In this document: in pieces, positions 7,519 through 11,454 of the stretch | Layout: each line of letters opens with the position of its first letter | Position numbering within the stretch: the stretch's first letter is position 1 | From: CBFFRJ01 sp965644225 | GTDB taxonomy: Bacteria; Pseudomonadota; Gammaproteobacteria; Enterobacterales; Enterobacteriaceae | Length of the DNA stretch: 11,454 nt | NCBI RefSeq assembly: GCF_965644225.1 | Contig: NZ_CBFFRJ010000151.1 | Coordinates: forward strand, 1 to 11,454 | Direction: 5' to 3' | Program-made: the position numbers and the translations under genes | Notes under the pieces: generated by a model | Seen by the model: the letters and a program-made list of their open reading frames with translations, nothing else | Told to the model about the DNA's origin: nothing | The model's database searches: none

Positions 7519-7588
7519 GCCAGGTTCGTCACAGATGATATCAGGATAGAATTGTCGCCAATAACGTTTCGCTAAGGACACAATCCCG

Positions 7589-8170
7589 ATGAGCAATATC
7601 CTGATTATCAATGGCGCCAAAAAATTTGCCCACTCCAATGGTCAACTCAACGATACCCTGACCTCCGTTGCCGAAAGCTTCCTGCGTGATGCCGGACATC
7701 AGGTAAAAACCGTTCGCACCGACGGTGAGTACGATATCAATGAAGAAGTACAGAATTTCCTGTGGGCCGATGTGGTGGTCTGGCAGATGCCTGGCTGGTG
7801 GATGGGCGCGCCCTGGACGGTGAAAAAATATATGGATGATGTCTTCACCGAAGGCCATGGCGCACTGTACGCCAGCGACGGTCGCACCCGTTCTGATGCC
7901 GCGAAAAAATACGGTTCCGGCGGTCTGATCCAGGGTAAAAAATATATGCTCTCCCTGACCTGGAATGCGCCGCTGGATGCCTTTGACGATCGGGACCAGT
8001 TCTTCCATGGCGTGGGGGTGGATGGCGTGTATCTGCCGTTCCACAAAGCCAACCAGTTCCTGGGAATGGAAGCCCTGCCGACCTTTATCGTCAACGATGT
8101 GATCAAAATGCCTGATGTGCCGCGTTATATCGCAGAATATCGCAAGCATCTCGGGGAGATTTTTGCTTAA
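7589..8170 (+). CDS. mdaB: NADPH:quinone oxidoreductase MdaB
   Basis: MdaB is a cytoplasmic FAD-dependent NADPH:quinone reductase that reduces quinones by two electrons and so limits redox cycling. The 193 residues equal the E. coli length and nearly every block matches from memory. It has the flavodoxin-2 fold: ILIINGAKKFAHSNGQLN at the N-terminus binds the flavin phosphate, and WQMPGWWMGAPWTVKKYMD (about 65-83) is the family signature. AAGGA lies ten bases before the ATG. ygiN follows after 30 bases, so the two form an operon that pairs quinone reduction with quinol oxidation. Confidence 0.95.
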   Translation: MSNILIINGAKKFAHSNGQLNDTLTSVAESFLRDAGHQVKTVRTDGEYDINEEVQNFLWADVVVWQMPGWWMGAPWTVKKYMDDVFTEGHGALYASDGRTRSDAAKKYGSGGLIQGKKYMLSLTWNAPLDAFDDRDQFFHGVGVDGVYLPFHKANQFLGMEALPTFIVNDVIKMPDVPRYIAEYRKHLGEIFA

Positions 8171-8200
8171 CTGGGAGGCTGGACTTAGAAGGAGTTTGCC

Positions 8201-8515
8201 ATGTTAACAGTGATTGCTGAAATTCGTACCCGCCCAGGACAGCACCATCGCCAGGCGGTTCTTGAAAGATTTGCACAGATTATTCCTGTGGTGTTGCAGG
8301 AAGAAGGTTGCCATGGCTACGCGCCATGGGTCGACCACGCTGCAGGCGTGAGTTTCCAGACGTCTGCGCCGGACTCCATTGTGATGGTTGAGCAGTGGGA
8401 AACGGTCGCTCATCTGGAAGCGCACCTGGCAACACCGCATATGAAAGCCTGGAGCGAGGCGGTCAAAGGCAACGTGCTTGAAACCCATATTCGCATTCTG
8501 GAGCAGGGAGTTTAA
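8201..8515 (+). CDS. ygiN: Quinol monooxygenase YgiN
   Basis: YgiN is a 104-residue dimeric ABM-fold (ferredoxin-like) monooxygenase that oxidises quinols such as menadiol without a metal or cofactor, and is thought to form a quinone redox cycle with MdaB. The sequence is full length and close to E. coli YgiN: MLTVIAEIRTRPGQHHRQAV at the start, EEGCHGYAP (34-42) and the EQWESxAHLEAHL-type helix in the second half. AAGGAG lies seven bases before the ATG. It is the last gene here shared with the E. coli order; parE would be expected next but is not found in the following 2.9 kb. Confidence 0.95.
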   Translation: MLTVIAEIRTRPGQHHRQAVLERFAQIIPVVLQEEGCHGYAPWVDHAAGVSFQTSAPDSIVMVEQWETVAHLEAHLATPHMKAWSEAVKGNVLETHIRILEQGV

Positions 8516-8521
8516 TTCTCC

Positions 8522-8554
8522 CCACCTCAACCCTCTCCTGCCGGAGGGGGTGAA
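8522..8554. repeat. Degenerate relative of the 71-154 palindromic repeat
   Basis: Just past the ygiN stop, 8531-8538 pairs with 8543-8550 (8 bp with one G-T pair, TGCC loop), preceded by CCACCTCAA and followed by TGAAAA. Compared with the minus strand of 123-154 it keeps the order CCTCACC-like flank, CCCTCTCC, loop, G-rich arm. No T tract follows, so it is better read as a repeat remnant than as an intrinsic terminator, although it could still stabilise the ygiN mRNA end. Confidence 0.45.
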
Positions 8555-8631
8555 AATACCTGGGCGGTCAACCTTAGGGTTAATAATCAATAGCAATATG
8601 ATATGGGGAACCCGTCTTGCAATTATCCATA

Positions 8632-8660
8632 TTAAATGAAAGGTTATCTCTTTCATTTAA
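8632..8660 (+). promoter_or_regulatory. Perfect 11-bp inverted repeat before the dioxygenase gene
   Basis: TTAAATGAAAG (8632-8642) is perfectly inverted at 8650-8660 around a 7-nt loop. It ends two bases before the GGGGG ribosome-binding run (8663-8667). It could be an operator for a dimeric regulator or an mRNA hairpin gating the ribosome site. A possible -10 (TATGAT, 8597-8602) lies upstream with no convincing -35, which would place the repeat in the transcribed leader. The regulator is unknown. Confidence 0.5.
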
Positions 8661-8676
8661 CAGGGGGTAAAAGAGA

Positions 8677-9198
8677 ATGACCGCATTACATGTTTTTCAG
8701 CGCCCAGATACCAGCGAGCCCATTACATCCCTTACCGCTTTTGATGATATCAGCGCCTTTTTAGCCCAGGCGGGTATTGTGCTTGAACGCTGGGATATCA
8801 GCGGTGTGGATAAAGACAGCACCAGCGAACGTCTGTTGGCTCAGTTTCACGACCCAATCGAAGCATTAAAAAAACGCGAAGGCTATCAGTCAGCTGACGT
8901 TATCTCCCTGACGCCGGACCATAAAGACAGACTGGCGCTGCGGGAGAAATTCCTTCAGGAGCATACTCATAGCGAAGATGAAGTCCGCCTTTTTGTCCAT
9001 GGCTCTGGGACGTTTTTCGTGCCTGTCGCAGACCAGGTGGTCAAACTGGAGTGCCATGCTGGCGATCTGCTCCGCGTTCCGGCAAACACCGCGCACTGGT
9101 TCGATGGCGGTGAATATCCTGATTTTGTCGCTATCCGTATTTTCACCAATCCACAGGGCTGGGTAGGTCATCTGACCGGTGGGGATACCTTTTACTGA
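8677..9198 (+). CDS. Acireductone dioxygenase (ARD/MtnD) family protein
   Basis: This 173-residue cupin matches the acireductone dioxygenase family (Klebsiella MtnD, about 180 residues). ARD acts in the methionine salvage pathway: with Fe it converts acireductone and O2 to the keto acid precursor of methionine plus formate; with Ni it gives methylthiopropionate, formate and CO. The four metal ligands are present at the same positions as in Klebsiella ARD: His96 and His98 (HTHSEDEVR), Glu102 and His140 (NTAHWFD). The blocks GYQSADVISL (69-78) and AIRIFTNPQGWVGH (152-165) are family blocks too. The C-terminus is several residues short. No other mtn gene is near, so the true substrate is open. 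GGGGG lies nine bases before the ATG, and the gene is likely transcribed alone. Confidence 0.85.
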   Translation: MTALHVFQRPDTSEPITSLTAFDDISAFLAQAGIVLERWDISGVDKDSTSERLLAQFHDPIEALKKREGYQSADVISLTPDHKDRLALREKFLQEHTHSEDEVRLFVHGSGTFFVPVADQVVKLECHAGDLLRVPANTAHWFDGGEYPDFVAIRIFTNPQGWVGHLTGGDTFY

Positions 9199-9207
9199 AT
9201 AAAACAC

Positions 9208-9233
9208 CGCATGGCTGTCTGCGCGGCCATGCG
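9208..9233 (-). terminator. Terminator between convergent dioxygenase and DUF1869 genes
   Basis: A perfect 8-bp stem (9208-9215 with 9226-9233, CGCATGGC/GCCATGCG) with a 10-nt loop lies in the 65-nt convergent gap. Read on the minus strand it is followed by GTGTTTTATT, a fair T tract, so it best serves the DUF1869 gene. On the plus strand the tail is ATATGTT, so it may also act weakly for the dioxygenase gene. Confidence 0.65.
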
Positions 9234-9263
9234 ATATGTTCAGGCGTTAAAGCGCCAGCAACG

Positions 9264-9602
9264 TTACCAGCCGCAGACGTTGGTCTCTTCGTCGGACTCG
9301 TAGCCACGCACAATATTAATCAAGTCTTTCACGGCATCGGCGGCAAAGGTCGGATCGTGCAGATCTGCCAACGTCAGCCTGTCCTTATCGACGGACACGC
9401 CGTTGTTGTTGTTGGTCACAGTCAGCACAAAGCCGTTTTCGCTTTCGCTGTTGTCCGCCAGTTGCGCCACCAGCTCAGCAACCGCGCCGACGGCAACATC
9501 CGGCACATACAGCGCCATCGGTTTCAACCAGATTTTTTCATGGGTTTTGCTACTGCTGCGGTGGGTTACCGCTAAGGTATAGCCCAGGTTTTCAGTGGTC
9601 AT
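9264..9602 (-). CDS. DUF1869 (YoaG-type) protein, double-domain form
   Basis: This 112-residue protein of unknown function resembles YoaG of E. coli (about 60 residues, DUF1869) in its second half: VTNNNNGVSVD (62-72), VKDLINIVRGYESDEE (91-106) and the C-terminal CGW. The first half aligns with the second without gaps: residues 8-44 against 58-94 share about 11 of 37 residues (e.g. L-V-T at 10-13 and 60-63, and a P-x-x-A-x-x-A-V-x-x-L pattern). It therefore looks like a tandem duplication. Only the C-terminal copy keeps the CGW ending. It follows the yeaR-like gene by 10 bases with GGGAG before its ATG, matching the yeaR-yoaG operon of E. coli. It ends convergently with the dioxygenase gene. 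Confidence 0.8.
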   Translation of the reverse strand: MTTENLGYTLAVTHRSSSKTHEKIWLKPMALYVPDVAVGAVAELVAQLADNSESENGFVLTVTNNNNGVSVDKDRLTLADLHDPTFAADAVKDLINIVRGYESDEETNVCGW

Positions 9603-9612
9603 TTTATCTCCC

Positions 9613-9945
9613 TCAGCCTTCGATCAAAATTTTAGGATCAACCCAAAAATCAACGTTGAACACCGTATCGTCAGACAAGGCTTCAATACGGTGCCAGACC
9701 TCAGCCGGGAACACGCCAAACTGTCCGGCCTCGATGGTCAGCGTCTCGACAGGCTCCGGGCTGGTCTCATCGGCGTAGCCTAAGTAACGGATCGTCCCCT
9801 GCATCACGCTCAGGCGCGGGTAAACGCCCTGCCGCGTTCCCGCATCGAGATGACGCTGCCAGATAGAAGCTGGCGCGGTGTCATTTGTCCATAATGGCGT
9901 ACTGCGGACGTGCACATAATTCGTTGGTATAACAATGCGTTGCGT
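9613..9945 (-). CDS. yeaR: YeaR-like DUF1971 protein with apparent ACG start
   Basis: The protein is close to E. coli YeaR (119 residues, DUF1971, a small cupin-like fold related to the N-terminal part of some TehB tellurite-resistance proteins). Shared blocks include HVRSTPLW, GTRQGVYPRLSVM, RYLGYADE, EAGQFGVFPAEVWH and FNVDFWVDP. Its exact function is unknown; in E. coli it is induced by nitrate and nitric oxide. Read from the GTG at 9915 the protein would be 100 residues, would lose the expected N-terminus and has no ribosome site. Homology continues upstream (IPTNYVHVRS, cf. IPQNYIHTRS) to ACG at 9943-9945, which lies seven bases after GAGG. ATG probably mutated to ACG, giving 110 residues. 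If so, expression may be low. The other reading is a frameshift from the ATG at 9952. Confidence 0.8.
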   Translation of the reverse strand, partial: TQRIVIPTNYVHVRSTPLWTNDTAPASIWQRHLDAGTRQGVYPRLSVMQGTIRYLGYADETSPEPVETLTIEAGQFGVFPAEVWHRIEALSDDTVFNVDFWVDPKILIEG

Positions 9946-9980
9946 GTTTCATCCTCGTAGGAATGTGTGTCGGAAGAAAC

Positions 9981-10009
9981 GTTATATTGCATTCAAAATA
10001 CTACTTTAA
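9981..10009 (-). promoter_or_regulatory. Candidate promoter with NsrR-like operator for yeaR-yoaG
   Basis: On the minus strand, 10006-9996 (AAGTAGTATTT), one base, and 9994-9984 (GAATGCAATAT) form an 11-1-11 inverted arrangement. It agrees with about 14 of the 20 specified positions of the NsrR consensus as I recall it (AANATGCATTT-N-AAATGCATNTT). It overlaps a possible -10, TATAAC (9986-9981), with a weak -35, TTAAAG (10009-10004), 17 bp away. NsrR is a nitric-oxide-sensing repressor known to control yeaR-yoaG in E. coli. The expected start of transcription is near 9974. Confidence 0.5.
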
Positions 10010-10047
10010 GTGCGCAATGTGAATGGCAAAAGGCACTTTACGACAAG

Positions 10048-10065
10048 AGGAGTAGAGAGGGGGTA
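10048..10065 (-). promoter_or_regulatory. Candidate tandem NarL heptamers
   Basis: On the minus strand TACTCCT (10054-10048) fits the NarL heptamer TACYYMT exactly, and TACCCCC (10065-10059) fits six of seven. They are in the same orientation 11 bp apart, about one helical turn, some 75-90 bases before the inferred start of yeaR transcription. NarL activates yeaR-yoaG by nitrate in E. coli. The run is C-rich, so chance matches are possible. Confidence 0.4.
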
Positions 10066-10095
10066 GACAGGGATAAGTCATAAGTCAGAGGAAAA

Positions 10096-10120
10096 TGCTG
10101 GCGAAAGTGTATCGCCAGCA
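10096..10120 (-). terminator. Intrinsic terminator of uxuA
   Basis: A perfect 9-bp stem (10096-10104 with 10112-10120, TGCTGGCGA/TCGCCAGCA) with a 7-nt loop begins 11 bases past the uxuA stop codon. On the minus strand it is followed directly by TTTTCCTCTG, a good T tract. It ends uxuA transcription before the yeaR promoter region, so the two transcripts are separate. Confidence 0.75.
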
Positions 10121-10131
10121 GGATTAAGGGA

Positions 10132-11196
10132 TTAGCGTTTCTGCAGTGCTTCCCAGAGGCCAAGCAGATAGGTCACGCCCAGAGCGCGGTCATATAATCC
10201 GTAGCCCGGACGGCCAGTTTCCCCCCAGATAAATCGGCCATGATCCGGGCGAATATAGCCATCAAAACCGTTGTCATGCAGCGCTTTCATGACCTGATAC
10301 ATGTCGAGCGAGCCATACTGTGACGGGTGCGCGCACTCATAGAAATCTTTGTCTTTGATAATCTTAATATTGCGGACATGAGCAAAATGAATGCGTTTAC
10401 GACGGGTAAATTCCGCCAGGATCTCGTAGACGTTGTTATCAGGATCTTCAGCTATCGATCCGGTACAAAGCGTGATCCCATTGGCCTCTGAGTCCACCGC
10501 TTTGCAAAGCCAGTCGAGATCATCACGGTTTTTGACAACGCGGGGCAGGCCGAAAATAGAGTACGGCGGATCGTCCGGGTGGATCGCCATTTTGACACCC
10601 ACTTCCTCACAGACCGGAATAACGGCTTTCAGGAAGTAAACCAGATTTGCCCTTAGCTTCTCGTCATCCACATCTTTATAGCTGGCAAACAGCGCCTGCA
10701 CATGGGCCAGTCGCTCAGGCTCCCAGCCCGGCAGCGCAAAGCCATTGGAGTTACCGAGTACTTCGCTGACCACCTCTTCAAGGCTCTTGTCGATGCCTTT
10801 CTTTTCAAACGCCATGGTCAGCGAACCGTCCGGCAGAACATAGTTCATGTCGGTCTTCATCCAGTCAAAGACCGGCATAAAGTTGTAGCAGATGACTTTT
10901 ACCCCGAAACGGGCAAGGTTGCGGATAGTTTGCTGATAGTTCTCAATATAGCGATCGCGGCTCGGCAGACCGATTTTGATGTCATCATGAATATTAACAC
11001 TTTCAATGACTTCCATTTTCAGCCCGGCGGCATGGGCCTGCCCGACCAGCGCTTCAATCTTCTCGACCGGCCACACTTCACCGACAGGGACATCGTAAAG
11101 TGCGCCAACCACACCTTCCACATCCGGCACCTGACGGATGTATTCAAGAGAGACCTTGTCCTCTTTTGGGCCAAACCACCGCATTGTCATCTGCAT
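10132..11196 (-). CDS. uxuA: Mannonate dehydratase UxuA, short form
   Basis: UxuA dehydrates D-mannonate to 2-keto-3-deoxygluconate in glucuronate breakdown, in the cytoplasm, with a divalent metal. The 354-residue protein is a TIM-barrel enzyme with HPDDPP (206-211), CTGS (244-247), HVRN (273-276) and RPDHG (316-320), which supply the metal and substrate site. E. coli UxuA is about 394 residues; this one lacks the extra central segment and reads more like Bacillus UxuA (about 359 residues), for example in GALYDVPVGEVWP, ESVNIHDDIK and GRPGYGLYDRALG. It may thus be a transferred or second copy. The start at 11196 has GAGG seven bases upstream; a farther ATG at 11250 lacks one. No uxuB, uxaC or kdg gene is in view. 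Confidence 0.9.
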   Translation of the reverse strand: MQMTMRWFGPKEDKVSLEYIRQVPDVEGVVGALYDVPVGEVWPVEKIEALVGQAHAAGLKMEVIESVNIHDDIKIGLPSRDRYIENYQQTIRNLARFGVKVICYNFMPVFDWMKTDMNYVLPDGSLTMAFEKKGIDKSLEEVVSEVLGNSNGFALPGWEPERLAHVQALFASYKDVDDEKLRANLVYFLKAVIPVCEEVGVKMAIHPDDPPYSIFGLPRVVKNRDDLDWLCKAVDSEANGITLCTGSIAEDPDNNVYEILAEFTRRKRIHFAHVRNIKIIKDKDFYECAHPSQYGSLDMYQVMKALHDNGFDGYIRPDHGRFIWGETGRPGYGLYDRALGVTYLLGLWEALQKR

Positions 11197-11233
11197 ACAA
11201 CAACCTCGATTCTGATTTTTAATGACATCTACC

Positions 11234-11263
11234 ATACTAGTAGTTAACACTATCTACAGTAAA
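11234..11263 (-). promoter_or_regulatory. Possible uxuA promoter with palindrome
   Basis: On the minus strand TTTACT (11263-11258) and TAGTAT (11239-11234) could be -35 and -10 elements 18 bp apart, each 4 of 6 to consensus. The 8-bp palindrome TACTAGTA (11235-11242) overlaps the -10, where a repressor could act. No clear UxuR or ExuR operator was recognised. Confidence 0.3.
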
Positions 11264-11454
11264 ACCCCGGGCCACATTAATCAATATCTTTTTGAAACAA
11301 ATAAGCATCAGTAAATAATCTGAGATCAATGTTAATAATTAGTTAACTGGCACCAGGAATTTATTAAAAAGACGAAATATTAAGGAAGGTGCGATTTAAT
11401 CGTCAGTTATGAGAACATAAGGCTTTCTTTGCCATAGATTTTTCACGATGCCCG
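11264..11454. other. AT-rich intergenic stretch, unassigned window end
   Basis: The 191 bases upstream of the uxuA promoter candidate are AT-rich (especially 11275-11400) and hold no ORF with a ribosome site that I would call. Several short open frames touch the right edge. One minus-strand frame reads from the edge to a stop near 11398 (about 18 residues), so the tail of a neighbouring gene cannot be excluded, but I do not recognise it. Confidence 0.4.

Noticed and set aside
7541..8149. 202-codon open frame on the minus strand opposite mdaB
   Set aside because: It is antisense to a full-length, strongly matching mdaB and has no recognisable domain.
9810..9992. 60-codon minus-strand frame overlapping the start of the yeaR-like gene
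   Set aside because: It runs out of frame through the conserved yeaR N-terminal region, so it is explained by that gene.
10702..11247. 181-codon plus-strand frame opposite uxuA
   Set aside because: It is antisense to uxuA, with no family resemblance and no ribosome site seen.
11197..11250. 18-residue N-terminal extension of uxuA
   Set aside because: It has no ribosome site and would cover the promoter candidate; the ATG at 11196 has GAGG and gives the family N-terminus.
11280..11345. CRP- or FNR-like sites upstream of uxuA (TTGAT-type half-sites)
   Set aside because: Only single half-sites in AT-rich sequence; the second halves mismatch at key positions.

Overview
The window is enterobacterial chromosome. 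Most of it follows the Escherichia coli parC region gene for gene, with protein lengths equal or nearly equal to the E. coli ones (recalled, not searched). The genus cannot be fixed from this sequence. Citrobacter, Enterobacter and their relatives are plausible, because ygiS and ygiV (between parC and ygiW) and ygiZ (between qseC and mdaB), known from E. coli K-12, are absent here.

Left part, minus strand (159-5326): ygiW/visP (periplasmic OB-fold protein), parC (topoisomerase IV subunit A), plsC (1-acyl-glycerol-3-phosphate acyltransferase) and ftsP/sufI (Tat-exported division protein), read in that order. Two small repeat hairpins and then a strong 12-bp stem at 25-53 follow ftsP. The ygiW-qseB divergent region carries a PmrA/QseB-type direct repeat and a short perfect palindrome.

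Middle part, plus strand (5475-8515): qseB and qseC overlap by 4 bases and encode a two-component system. mdaB and ygiN form a 30-nt-spaced pair encoding a quinone reductase and a quinol monooxygenase.

Right part (about 8520-11454): in E. coli ygiN is followed by parE. Here it is followed by accessory genes: a solitary acireductone-dioxygenase-family protein behind a perfect 11-bp leader hairpin (plus strand); a convergent yeaR/yoaG-type operon (minus strand); and a mannonate dehydratase of the short, Bacillus-like form (minus strand) with its own terminator. The yeaR-like gene appears to begin at ACG rather than ATG, its yoaG-like partner is an internally duplicated double-domain version, and the promoter region carries candidate NsrR and NarL sites matching the known control of the E. 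coli operon.

Functionally, mdaB/ygiN and yeaR/yoaG suggest quinone redox and nitrate/nitric-oxide themes. The dioxygenase and UxuA are metabolic additions whose pathway partners are not in the window. I found no tRNA, rRNA, CRISPR array, insertion sequence or phage gene, and no clearly novel multi-gene system. The most unusual content is in the accessory block.
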